From the NCBI RefSeq assembly GCF_007858185.1, contig NZ_VFES01000012.1, positions 1 to 64,000 of the forward strand: DNA of 64,000 nucleotides. Reading direction: 5' to 3'. Below, piece by piece: positions 42,748-50,870 of this stretch. Under the pieces are notes generated by a model. It saw nothing but the letters and a program-made list of their open reading frames with translations, was not told where the DNA came from and made no database searches. Every line of letters starts with the position of its first letter. The stretch's first letter is position 1. The stretch is from Pseudomonas grimontii (lineage in GTDB: Bacteria > Pseudomonadota > Gammaproteobacteria > Pseudomonadales > Pseudomonadaceae). The position numbers and the translations under genes are program-made.

Positions 42748-43662
42748 ATGATTACCGGTTGTGACAGCATCAACATCGATAAAAAGTTGACGATTGCTTG
42801 GTGGAACACAAGTCTTGCTCCGTCTGGAAAAAGTAGACGTTGCAAAACCTTAAGACTAGAAGCCGTAGAGGTAATCGCTTATTTACTAGTAACCTCCAAG
42901 GTTGACTTCATGGCGCTTGGTGAGATCTCGTCGGAGGACTTAACATATCTCCAGTCAATCGAGTTATTCAAAGACTTGGAGTTTAAATCTGGCATTTCAA
43001 AAGCTGGCAGGTCACAGTTCGATATTTGCTACATATACAACCCTGCAAAAGTCTCAGTTCTCAGCACTGAGAATATCACTTCAGAGAAAGGAACTAGCAC
43101 ACTTAAAATAGCCCAAAGAATTGACATTATAGAAAATCAAAGTAAAACACTGTTTCAAATTTTCGCGTCGCATTGGCCTAGCCGACTTTGGTGCCATAAA
43201 AATCATGCCGACAGAGATGTCTTAGGTATTCGATTACGAGATGAAGTTGATAAGATTCTAAAATCCAGCCCTACTCCCCCCCACATAATCCTTCTTGGCG
43301 ACTATAACGACGAGCCATTCGACCAATCCTTAAGCGCACAAGTAATGGCCACAAGGGACATCGAACTTGTACAAAAGCGAAAGCACTTAATGTACAACCC
43401 CTACTGGGGTCAAATGGGACAAGCCAAGTCTGGAGAACCGCACAATAGGGGAAGCTACTACTACAAAAGCGGATTAACCACCAGATGGCACACCTTCGAT
43501 CAAATTATATATTCACACGCTTTTGTATCCGCAAAAAAATGGAAACTTTCTGATGACAATACGCATCTCATTGAAGTTCCCGGATTAGCGGAATTAGTAA
43601 TCAGCGCAAAATCAAAATTTGACCACATACCCATATGCGGGATAATCGAAAAGGTAGCGTGA
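42748..43662 (+). CDS. endonuclease/exonuclease/phosphatase (EEP) family protein
   Basis: 304 residues with all EEP active-site blocks: AWWNTSL (N20), ALGEISS (E59), FASHWPSR (H142), LLGDYNDEPFD (D185/N187) and KFDHIPICG (D292/H293). EEP enzymes cut nucleic acids or hydrolyse phosphodiesters with Mg2+. One base separates its stop from the next ATG, so it forms an operon with the unknown protein at 43664. It is markedly AT-rich compared with the host. The nuclease-rich neighbourhood suggests a defence or toxin role; that is an inference. Confidence 0.85.
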   Translation: MITGCDSINIDKKLTIAWWNTSLAPSGKSRRCKTLRLEAVEVIAYLLVTSKVDFMALGEISSEDLTYLQSIELFKDLEFKSGISKAGRSQFDICYIYNPAKVSVLSTENITSEKGTSTLKIAQRIDIIENQSKTLFQIFASHWPSRLWCHKNHADRDVLGIRLRDEVDKILKSSPTPPHIILLGDYNDEPFDQSLSAQVMATRDIELVQKRKHLMYNPYWGQMGQAKSGEPHNRGSYYYKSGLTTRWHTFDQIIYSHAFVSAKKWKLSDDNTHLIEVPGLAELVISAKSKFDHIPICGIIEKVA

Positions 43663-43663
43663 T

Positions 43664-44137
43664 ATGGCAAACTTCAAAAACGCTTTTGATCAGGGTCTTA
43701 AAGCCGCCGCAGACGCTGCAGCAGTCATAGCTGAAATAAATTCTGTATTTGATGAAGTGAATACAGAAATCTCTGCTGCGAGTGATGGCAAGGTCAATAT
43801 CAGACGAGAAACCAGATCCGACCGCACTTCAATGGCAGCGCTTCTAGGATTGGGACTTTTCTCAAGCAAACAACCAGAACCAGAAATCAAATATATTACT
43901 TATATTGTCGCTATCAATCCTTTAGCTGAAAGTAGCAACAAGGCTGACATCGGGCAAGTCGACATAGACAAAAGAGGATATCCGTGCGAGATCAAATTCG
44001 GAGGCGATAAATATCTTTGCGAGGACAAGAAAGGACTTGAAAGAGTCCTATCATTAATGCTCAGTGACCCAGAAGTAGGAAAACAGCTTTCCAAACTTAT
44101 CAGACTTCCAGTCGCTTCAATACAGGACCCCGAATGA
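43664..44137 (+). CDS. unknown partner of the EEP nuclease
   Basis: 157 residues. An alanine-rich helical start (FDQGLKAAADAAAVIAEINSV FDEVNTEI) is followed by a beta-rich part (KYITYIVAINPL ... IGQVDIDKRGYPCEIKFGGD). I recognise no family. The one-base gap to the EEP gene implies coupled expression. An immunity or regulatory partner is possible, with no direct evidence. Confidence 0.65.
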   Translation: MANFKNAFDQGLKAAADAAAVIAEINSVFDEVNTEISAASDGKVNIRRETRSDRTSMAALLGLGLFSSKQPEPEIKYITYIVAINPLAESSNKADIGQVDIDKRGYPCEIKFGGDKYLCEDKKGLERVLSLMLSDPEVGKQLSKLIRLPVASIQDPE

Positions 44138-44204
44138 AATTCGCAGCTGCGCTCTAGAACGATATTGCGAAAGATCTCATGGGAACATCGGGAGGGGCTA
44201 CGTC

Positions 44205-44651
44205 ATGTTCGAGCCTACGCGGAAGCTTCTAGTAGCAGCCGAGCTATTGGATCGAGCTTTGATCCTGTATTACGAAGGGAACTCCTATTTCGCTGCACTG
44301 CACCTTGCAGGTGGCGCCGAGGAAATTCTCGGTGCCTACGCTGAGCGCTTAGGCTATGAATCATCGTTCAGGAGTCAGCAAGACGGAGCAGTAAGACTTT
44401 CTAAATTTTTGAACGACGGGATAGAGGCGAAACCTAAAGACATCGCAGATATCATCAACTACGCGAGAAACCGAACGAAGCACATGGACAAGAAAGATGA
44501 TGACCATGTGCACTTCGATCCGCAGACCGAGGCGTGCGATCTATTGGATCGAGCAGTCTCAAACTACTACTCCGTAATGAACCGCTATAACCTCCTTGAA
44601 ACCGAGCTTGTTGCCAGGTTCAATGCGGAACTCGCTGGTCGAGGGCCATGA
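44205..44651 (+). CDS. small helical protein with a HEPN-like RX4H motif
   Basis: 148 residues, all-helical by look. IINYARNRTKHMD holds R88-N-R-T-K-H93, the RX4H arrangement of HEPN ribonuclease domains, where the residue after Arg is commonly polar, and the LYYEGNSYFAALHLAGGAEE segment resembles the substrate/dimer helices of HEPN proteins. HEPN domains act as RNases in toxin-antitoxin and phage-defence systems. No nucleotidyltransferase (MNT) antitoxin partner is adjacent. Family assignment is tentative. Confidence 0.6.
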   Translation: MFEPTRKLLVAAELLDRALILYYEGNSYFAALHLAGGAEEILGAYAERLGYESSFRSQQDGAVRLSKFLNDGIEAKPKDIADIINYARNRTKHMDKKDDDHVHFDPQTEACDLLDRAVSNYYSVMNRYNLLETELVARFNAELAGRGP

Positions 44652-44828
44652 CAAATCATCGAAGAAAATTGGTAGCAGTCGAGTTCCCCCTGCAATCGCC
44701 TTGGCTAGAAGCGCCTACTAAGCGATCCTTATAGACAGGGATTCGCCCCCTTCAGCATGCACTATGGACCGATTTAGGCCGTATAAATACACTCGCAGCC
44801 TTGTGTCTCTGGGCCAAAAAGGTCTAAG

Positions 44829-44863
44829 GCGGCCCCGCATATGCCCTAATTTTGCCCTAAAAT
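44829..44863. repeat. imperfect direct repeat, left copy
   Basis: GCGGCCCC...GCCCTAATTTTGCCCTAAAAT. A related copy lies at 45586-45621 (GCGGCCCC...ACCCTGAATCTGCCCTAAAAT). The pair flanks the HNH gene and could be old recombination or insertion sites. Confidence 0.5.
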
Positions 44864-44928
44864 ACATGAGCCCGCATCGGCACCAAATGATCGCGGCTTC
44901 CAGGCCAACAAACAACTAGGAGCCCCCC

Positions 44929-45450
44929 GTGCCGAGAGACCACATTCCAACAGCAGTTCAAAGGGCAGTATTAGTAGAGGCTGGTCACCGGTGCGCGATC
45001 CCCACGTGCAGGTCAACCACGACGGAGATTGCCCATATCGTTCCATGGGCAGAATCGCAGGATAACTCGTTCGAAAATTTGATCGCCCTTTGTCCTAATT
45101 GTCATACCCGTTTTGATCAAAAAAAAGATATTGATCGCCTTTCGGTAAAGGCCTACAAGCAAAACCTAGCAGTTTTGAACAACCGGTACGGGGAATGTGA
45201 GCGTCGATTGTTTGCCTTGATCGCGAAAAACGGAGAACGCGTTTTTTTATTGGGACCAGGTGGCGATGTACTTGTAGCAAACGCGGTTCAAGATGGCTTT
45301 TTCGAGGACAAGAATGTTCAAGGTATGACTTTCGATATCAATGGCTCTGATGGTTATTTTAAAAGCTTCCCGCTGACTTTCACCTACTGGGTCACTGACG
45401 CGGGAATGGCCTTTATTAAGCGTTACGTTGATGGGGTTGAGATGGGGTGA
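44929..45450 (+). CDS. HNH endonuclease
   Basis: 173 residues from a GTG at 44929 preceded by TAGGAG. The HNH/zinc core is HRCAIPTCR ... TEIAHIVPWAES ... NSFENLIALCPNCHTRFDQ: two cysteine pairs and the catalytic AHI histidine with the Asn and second His. The C-terminal part (about 90-173) is of unknown function. It is flanked by related direct repeats, which suggests a moveable cassette. Target DNA is unknown. Confidence 0.82.
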   Translation: MPRDHIPTAVQRAVLVEAGHRCAIPTCRSTTTEIAHIVPWAESQDNSFENLIALCPNCHTRFDQKKDIDRLSVKAYKQNLAVLNNRYGECERRLFALIAKNGERVFLLGPGGDVLVANAVQDGFFEDKNVQGMTFDINGSDGYFKSFPLTFTYWVTDAGMAFIKRYVDGVEMG

Positions 45451-45769
45451 ACAATCGGCCAGCCCCCCAAATTGTGCTGGGGTATGTGGGACTTTTGAGG
45501 GATAGCCCCGTGGTTACCGCCTGTAACGCCCATCCTTACCTGATTGCAAAAATGCATAACCCGTGTTGGCCTATAGCAGCCTATTGCGGCCCCCCGATTT
45601 ACCCTGAATCTGCCCTAAAATTCGATCATATCGCTCAAGGGGACCAAGACACCATTCTAGTGAGCCATACTGCCGAATACCTCTCGCAGGCCATACGCAC
45701 TGAGCCAGCTGTTTGTCGACACGAATCGCACAGTAGCAAAGCCATCAAAATTCACTAATGAGGCCCTAA
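45451..45769. other. gap with the second repeat copy
   Basis: About 320 bases. A 103-codon plus-strand frame (45447-45758) overlaps the HNH gene end by four bases but has no protein features and is not called. The only notable item is the repeat copy at 45586-45621. Confidence 0.4.
45586..45621. repeat. imperfect direct repeat, right copy
   Basis: Shares GCGGCCCC and TGCCCTAAAAT with the copy at 44829-44863, about 760 bases away. Confidence 0.5.
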
Positions 45770-46936
45770 ATGTTATTTGATAAATTCGCCGAGAAAACAA
45801 AGAAAAACTGGACCTCATATTTTACAATGGTTTCGACAGCTCAGAAAGAAGGAAGAACCGATTCAAACGGAAAGAAAATCTTATACCCAAACATACTACT
45901 ACTTACACAGTGCAAAAACCATTATATAGCAGAGCTTATTGGCGCCAACGAAAAATTCCAACCCCTCACAATAAAGATACACAAAGAGGCATCCATATTA
46001 CGTTACCTTGGGCAGTTTGACGACACCACTTCAAATCCAATATTTTACATGAATGCTGCCTGCAACATAATTAGTCAAATGTGCCTAAGCCACCCAATAA
46101 CATTCGAGGCGACGGAAAAACGCTTCCCCCACTTAGCACTCCACGGCACAAAAATGATAGGTACCAACGCCCATGGCAGTACTTTGGCATTCGGAAAAGA
46201 CTTTACATCTTGTTCAATAGACAACTGCACGCTACTGAACCACAAAGAAAACACTTATCGATGCAAAAGCATTCTATCCGCCCTAATAGTTAAAAAATCA
46301 ATAACAAACGCAGAGCTTGAAGAGTTATTCAACTCTGTAACAAAAGATAAGTTCATCAGTGGAGTCCATACCGTTAGCGACACCGAGCAACGACTCATGA
46401 TCGCGAGTCAACTCCAAAACCTTTATCTATCCCCCGGACTTCGAGAAACAACGATAGGGGAATTTCTAAAACTTCATCCTGAAATAATTAAACATGCATT
46501 TAATTCAGATTATTTTGAGTACGAACCATCTCTTGAATGGCTCGAACATGACGGAACATGCACGGACACCGAAATAAACCCAGATCTATTAATTAAACGA
46601 GAAGACGGATATTTCGACATCTGCGACCTTAAAACGGCCAAACTAGACAAGAAGAAAATCACAAAAGCATCACGTAGCCGTAGGCGCTTTATCGACTATG
46701 TCGCGGAAGGCATGGCCCAGCTTGCGAATTACAGAGAGTACTTTAAATACCCCAAGAACGCCGGCCTGGCAAAAAAAAAGTATGGTATAGAAGTAAATAA
46801 CCCACGACTAATTCTTGTCGTTGGAAGCTGGGACAATCTTGACGCTGATGAAGTCAATCAAGCCTGCAGGCAATATACAGGCATAGATGTAATCGATTAT
46901 GACACCCTGTCCCAACTCTATATTTATTCAAAGTAG
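45770..46936 (+). CDS. DUF4263/Shedu-like nuclease-domain protein
   Basis: 388 residues. The C-terminal third has NPDLLIKREDGYFDICDLKTAK (P-D272 ... D286-L-K288), a PD-(D/E)XK active site, then RRFIDYVAEGMAQLANYREYF and PRLILVVGS, as in DUF4263 proteins. SduA of the Shedu defence system contains this domain. The N-terminal 260 residues are of unknown fold and might sense the invader. It is AT-rich and unlike the host. It ends three bases before the convergent Dam gene. Assignment to Shedu is by motif only. Confidence 0.7.
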   Translation: MLFDKFAEKTKKNWTSYFTMVSTAQKEGRTDSNGKKILYPNILLLTQCKNHYIAELIGANEKFQPLTIKIHKEASILRYLGQFDDTTSNPIFYMNAACNIISQMCLSHPITFEATEKRFPHLALHGTKMIGTNAHGSTLAFGKDFTSCSIDNCTLLNHKENTYRCKSILSALIVKKSITNAELEELFNSVTKDKFISGVHTVSDTEQRLMIASQLQNLYLSPGLRETTIGEFLKLHPEIIKHAFNSDYFEYEPSLEWLEHDGTCTDTEINPDLLIKREDGYFDICDLKTAKLDKKKITKASRSRRRFIDYVAEGMAQLANYREYFKYPKNAGLAKKKYGIEVNNPRLILVVGSWDNLDADEVNQACRQYTGIDVIDYDTLSQLYIYSK

Positions 46937-46938
46937 CC

Positions 46939-47733
46939 TCAGAACAACCCTCCCAGCGCGGCCGGTTCCCAGTTCATGATCACCAGCTCACCACTAACCT
47001 CGGCCTTCCCATGTCGTTGGTTGGCTGTGGTGTATCGGATGTCCAAGGTCTCGAAGTGAAAGCTATCAAATACCTTCCGGATATCCGGATGATCGTTGAT
47101 GCTAACCATCACCTTCCCTTTGCAACGCCGCATGAAATCAGCCATGCGCTCGTAATTCTCAAATGGAAAATCCACGCCATAGCCTGCCGTCTGCCAGTAA
47201 GGCGGATCCATGTAGTGAAAGGTGTGTGCACGGTCGTAACGCTCAGCGCAGTCCAACCAAGGAAGGTTCTCAACGTAGGTGCCGGACAACCGCTGCCAAG
47301 CTGCAGAGAGGTTCTCCTCGATCCGCAGCAGGTTGATGGCCGGACCCGTGGTCGCAGTACCGAACGTTTGTCCGGTCACCTTGCCGGCGAAGGCATGATG
47401 CTGCAGATAGAAGAATCGCGCGGCGCGCTGGATGTCGGTGAGGGTTTCAGGGCGGGTCATCTTCTGCCACTCGAACACCTGGCGGGAGCTGAGCGCCCAT
47501 TTGAACTGGCGCACAAATTCTTCCAGGTGGTTCTGCACCACGCGGTACAGCGTCACCAGGTCACCATTGATGTCGTTGAGGACTTCAACCGGCGCGGCCT
47601 GGGGACGCATGAAGTAGAGCGCGGCGCCGCCGGCAAAGACTTCGACGTAGCATTCGTGGGGTGGGAAGAGCGGGATAAGGCGGTCGGCCAGGCGGCGTTT
47701 GCCGCCCATCCAAGGGATGATGGGTGTGGACAT
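46939..47733 (-). CDS. dam: D12-class DNA adenine methyltransferase (phage Dam)
   Basis: 264 residues from MSTPIIPWMGGKRRLADRLI (start 47733). PWMGGKRRL is the SAM-binding FxxG-like motif, YVEVFAGGAALYF motif I and HYMDPPYWQTAGYG the catalytic DPPY motif IV. It methylates adenine, probably in GATC-like sites, and could protect phage DNA from restriction. A LexA-box sequence lies just upstream, so SOS control is likely. It is the last gene at this end of the phage segment. Confidence 0.9.
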   Translation of the reverse strand: MSTPIIPWMGGKRRLADRLIPLFPPHECYVEVFAGGAALYFMRPQAAPVEVLNDINGDLVTLYRVVQNHLEEFVRQFKWALSSRQVFEWQKMTRPETLTDIQRAARFFYLQHHAFAGKVTGQTFGTATTGPAINLLRIEENLSAAWQRLSGTYVENLPWLDCAERYDRAHTFHYMDPPYWQTAGYGVDFPFENYERMADFMRRCKGKVMVSINDHPDIRKVFDSFHFETLDIRYTTANQRHGKAEVSGELVIMNWEPAALGGLF

Positions 47734-47750
47734 ATAAAGCAAGACCTTTG

Positions 47751-47766
47751 CTGTATGGATAAACAG
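47751..47766. promoter_or_regulatory. LexA/SOS box upstream of the Dam gene
   Basis: CTGTATGGATAAACAG: the CTG-N10-CAG LexA consensus with a TA-rich middle, 18 bases before the Dam start codon. On the gene strand it reads CTGTTTATCCATACAG. This would place the methylase under SOS repression, like many prophage genes. Confidence 0.75.
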
Positions 47767-47881
47767 TGCTAGGCTCGCTCCGCTTTGTGCACGAAGCAGG
47801 AGCCTTGGCTGGACTTGCAGGGACGTTCTGCGGGGAAGGTGGCCGGGTTGGATGTTGAAGCATCTTGCCCGGCCGCTCCTT

Positions 47882-48406
47882 TTACTTCGGTGTAGAAACT
47901 TCTTTTACGTAGGCCTGACAGGCCCGCAGGGCGATCAATCCTTGGTCGCCGGCATCGGTGATTCCGATAATTCTTTGAGCATGCGCTGGGTCAAGTTGGG
48001 CACGACGGGCAGCATGAACCACGCCGACGGCGCCGGGGGTGGAAGGCACGTTGCAGCCACCGGCTGTATCCGTGGGGTCGAGAAGGACTGACAGCCGGAC
48101 ATCAGCAGTAGCAAGCTGGTCACGCAGGCGAGCCTGATTGCGCTGGGCATCGGATAATTCCTTGGTGTGTTGTTGGTCCTGGGCGGCGAGCTGCTGCTCC
48201 AGGGCCAGGCGCTTATCGGTCTCGTCGCGGGCTTGGTCGGCGGCGGCATTGGTGATCGCGGCAAGGTCGTCCTTGTGCAGGCCGGACTGCTCGGCGAGCT
48301 TCTTGCCCATGCGCCAGTCCTGAACCTGCCAGGTAACACCGGATGCCGTCGCCATCAGCACCAGGATCAGCAACACCAGGCCCGCCAGCTTCTGTGCCGG
48401 ACTCAT
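47882..48406 (-). CDS. Rz-like inner-membrane spanin
   Basis: 174 residues from MSPAQKLAGLVLLILVLMAT. One N-terminal membrane helix, then a long coiled coil (DDLAAITNAAADQARDETDK ... LEQQLAAQDQQHTKELSDAQ), the form of an i-spanin. With the embedded Rz1 it links inner and outer membranes at lysis. Its ATG overlaps the endolysin stop by ATGA. The C-terminal portion overlaps the Rz1 frame. Confidence 0.85.
   Translation of the reverse strand: MSPAQKLAGLVLLILVLMATASGVTWQVQDWRMGKKLAEQSGLHKDDLAAITNAAADQARDETDKRLALEQQLAAQDQQHTKELSDAQRNQARLRDQLATADVRLSVLLDPTDTAGGCNVPSTPGAVGVVHAARRAQLDPAHAQRIIGITDAGDQGLIALRACQAYVKEVSTPK
47935..48150 (-). CDS. Rz1-like outer-membrane spanin, embedded in Rz
   Basis: 71 residues (MPSAIRLACVTSLLLLMSGC, lipobox MSGC; proline-rich mature part CLPPPAPSAWF) read in another frame entirely within Rz. 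Small Pro-rich lipoproteins nested in Rz are typical o-spanins. It pairs with Rz to fuse the membranes. Confidence 0.8.
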   Translation of the reverse strand: MPSAIRLACVTSLLLLMSGCQSFSTPRIQPVAATCLPPPAPSAWFMLPVVPNLTQRMLKELSESPMPATKD

Positions 48407-48936
48407 GCCAGCACCTTTTTCGCCCGCTCCCACAGCTGCAGGCGATCTTCCAGGCCGTTGATTCCGCCGTTGATGCGGCGGGTGATCTTCACGAAGTCGC
48501 CCTGATCCGCCAGGGTGTTCAGCCCACGGGTAGACCAGAACCAGGCCGCCGACATCGCGGCATACTGAGGCTGCTCCAGCTGCTCAGGCTGATTGATCAG
48601 GTCCAGGCCCAGCGCTTCACCGCACGCCGCGTGGTTCGCCCGGCCGGTGATCTGGATCAGGCCCCGTCCACGGTATTTGGAGCCGTCACCCGGCACAGTG
48701 TTGCCCAGGTCGGCACGCCCCTCGTAACCGGCTTGCTGCGCTGTCGGTCCCCAGATCTCGCGCACGTGTCGCAGCTGGCCAGACTCGTGGCCGACCTGAG
48801 CGATGAAGGCAGCAACCCTTGGGGTTCCGACAATCCCGTGCCGGCTCATAGCGGCGTTTAACGCAGGCAAAAAAATACCGGCTCTATGGCCGGCATTCGG
48901 GAGAATTTGCAGCAGCTGCTGCTGGGTGATTGGCAT
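48403..48936 (-). CDS. endolysin, glycoside hydrolase family 19 (chitinase/lysozyme fold)
   Basis: 177 residues. AAFIAQVGHESGQLRHVREI holds the catalytic Glu in GHESG; YRGRGLIQITGRANHAACGE is the GH19 core. The family cuts peptidoglycan glycan chains in phage and R-type pyocin lysis. It overlaps Rz by four bases. A divergent relict of a second endolysin lies at 50610-50807 beyond the inserted gene. Confidence 0.92.
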   Translation of the reverse strand: MPITQQQLLQILPNAGHRAGIFLPALNAAMSRHGIVGTPRVAAFIAQVGHESGQLRHVREIWGPTAQQAGYEGRADLGNTVPGDGSKYRGRGLIQITGRANHAACGEALGLDLINQPEQLEQPQYAAMSAAWFWSTRGLNTLADQGDFVKITRRINGGINGLEDRLQLWERAKKVLA

Positions 48937-49071
48937 GGTTACCTCCGGGTAATAAAAACCAGATCAAAGATGAGTGGATTTCTTACATGTTGCAGCGATT
49001 TGACCGATGGACAGCTCTTGCGGATACTCCCGGCCTCATTTATCCACCTGCTAACATTGGCTCAGACAATC

Positions 49072-50598
49072 ATGGATGACAAAACAGGCTTTCTCAGACG
49101 CAGTTTCCTTAAGACCCTTGGCAGTTTGACTGTTGGTCTTACAGCCATCCCGTCCTTTGCATCCTCTCTTCCTGGCGTTGGCTCTAAAGATGGTGATCCT
49201 TACCGACAAGCAAGAGCAAAATACATGGGCGACTTCGCCGCCCCAAAGCTCGACAAGGTTAAGGTAGCCATCATTGGCGTTGGCGCTCGCGGTCCAACTC
49301 ACGCCTATCATGCGGCAGCCGCTCAAGGAACAGAGTTTGTCGGCATCTGCGACCTATATGAAGACTTATGCGTTGACGCAAAAAGAACTGTGCTTCACAT
49401 GGACTCGCAGCGACACAAGGATGTAAAGATTTACTTCGGCGACCAATACGCATATCGAAAAATGCTTGCTGAAACGAAACCTGACGCTGTTTGGATAGCA
49501 ACTCCGTGGGAATGGCATGCGCAGATGGCTATTGACGCAATGAACGCTGGAGCACACGCATTTGTCGAAGTGCCCCTGTCGACCACTGTCGAAGACATCT
49601 GGCGAATAATAGATACCTCTGAAACAACCGGTAAGCATTGCATGATGCTAGAGAACGTCAACTACGGCCGCGATGAGCTGATGTTTCTTAACATGTGTCG
49701 CCAGAATGTTTTCGGTGAACTCCTCCACGGTGAAGCGGCTTACATTCACGAGCTTCGCGACCAGATGACACAGGTCGAAGAAGGTCGCTTCAGCGGGTTC
49801 TGGCGTGTGCACCGCCGAGCCGAAATGAAAGGAAATCTCTACCCTACTCACGGATTAGGACCAGTCGCCCAATACATGAGCCTTGCACGGGGCGAGGATA
49901 ACTTTCGCCGTATTGTGTCCTTTTCAACCCCTGCGAGAGGCGGTCAGCTCTACGCTAAGGCGAAATTCAAACCAGATTCGCCGGTTAATAAAATCGACTT
50001 TAGCGGAGGGGGCGACACCAGCACCTCGATCATTAAGACAGCGCTCGGTCGTACGATCATGGTCCAGTGGGACGAAACCACACCACGTCCTTACAGCCGA
50101 CTCAACCTCATCCAAGGTACGCGCGGAACAGGGGCGGGATTTCCAAATCGAATCGCGCTGGACTATTGCTGGAACAATGCGACACCGGAACTCAGAACGC
50201 TCCTCAAACTGCCTGAGGATAAGCCTGACCAAAGTTCCGACTATCACGAATGGATTGAGGGAGAAGGATTCAAAGCCAAGGATCACCGCTCATGGTTTGA
50301 GGGAGGCGGCTTCAACGCATTTTACGAGTATTTCGATCATCCCCTCTACACGCGCATGGAAGGTATAGCTGCTAAATATGGCGGCCACGGAGGCATGGAC
50401 GCGATCATGAACTTCCGCATCATCGAATGCCTTCGCCAAGGACTGCCGCTAGATCAGAACATTTACGAAGGAGCCTATTGGTCTTCAGTTGGTGCACTGT
50501 CCCGCAAGTCGGTGGAGGAAGATGGAATGCCGCAGGATTTCCCTGACTTCACGCGTGGCAATTGGAAGACCACCAAGCGCCTAGAAATCGTAACCTGA
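49072..50598 (+). CDS. Tat-exported Gfo/Idh/MocA-type glycosidase, GH109-like (alpha-N-acetylgalactosaminidase family)
   Basis: 508 residues. Tat signal RRSFLKTLGSLTVGLTAIPS, then an NAD-binding Rossmann (VKVAIIGVGARGPTHAYHAA) and the GH109-like core (WIATPWEWHAQMAIDAMNAG, HAFVEVPLSTTVEDIWRI, KGNLYPTHGLGPVAQYMSLA, ARGEDNF). GH109 enzymes use bound NAD+ to cleave alpha-N-acetylgalactosamine. It lies on the strand opposite to the phage genes, between the intact endolysin and a broken endolysin 5' end, so it is a lysogenic-conversion (moron) gene. Lower GC than the phage genes. Actual sugar target is unknown. Confidence 0.82.
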   Translation: MDDKTGFLRRSFLKTLGSLTVGLTAIPSFASSLPGVGSKDGDPYRQARAKYMGDFAAPKLDKVKVAIIGVGARGPTHAYHAAAAQGTEFVGICDLYEDLCVDAKRTVLHMDSQRHKDVKIYFGDQYAYRKMLAETKPDAVWIATPWEWHAQMAIDAMNAGAHAFVEVPLSTTVEDIWRIIDTSETTGKHCMMLENVNYGRDELMFLNMCRQNVFGELLHGEAAYIHELRDQMTQVEEGRFSGFWRVHRRAEMKGNLYPTHGLGPVAQYMSLARGEDNFRRIVSFSTPARGGQLYAKAKFKPDSPVNKIDFSGGGDTSTSIIKTALGRTIMVQWDETTPRPYSRLNLIQGTRGTGAGFPNRIALDYCWNNATPELRTLLKLPEDKPDQSSDYHEWIEGEGFKAKDHRSWFEGGGFNAFYEYFDHPLYTRMEGIAAKYGGHGGMDAIMNFRIIECLRQGLPLDQNIYEGAYWSSVGALSRKSVEEDGMPQDFPDFTRGNWKTTKRLEIVT

Positions 50599-50609
50599 GT
50601 GCGCTTCGG

Positions 50610-50807
50610 CTACGTGCCCTCCAAATATCGCCCACGTAGCGTACGTTGACACGGCTCATGTCCGACCTGGGCGATGCAAGCCGCGACTCGTTTTTGCGCA
50701 ACGATGCCGTAGCTGCTCATGGCCGTGTTCAGCGCGGAAACAAAAATGCCCGCTTGGCGGCGGGCGTTCGGCATGATGCGTTGGAGTTGTTGTTCGGTGA
50801 TGGGCAT
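50610..50807 (-). pseudogene. 5' remnant of a second GH19 endolysin
   Basis: MPITEQQLQRIMPNARRQAG closely matches the start of the intact endolysin (MPITQQQLLQILPNAGHRAG), continuing to IAQVGHEP where the frame is lost; a shifted frame still reads YVGDIW like HVREIW. The rest is missing where the GH109-like gene ends. It marks the insertion site of the moron segment. Confidence 0.8.
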
Positions 50808-50870
50808 AGCTTTTTCCCAGGCAAAAAAATACCGCTCGATGGCGGCGGGTGATGAGGCAGGTACGGCGAT

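Noticed and set aside
45447..45758. 103-codon frame after the HNH gene
   Set aside because: GTG start inside the previous gene, odd composition and a repeat copy within it.
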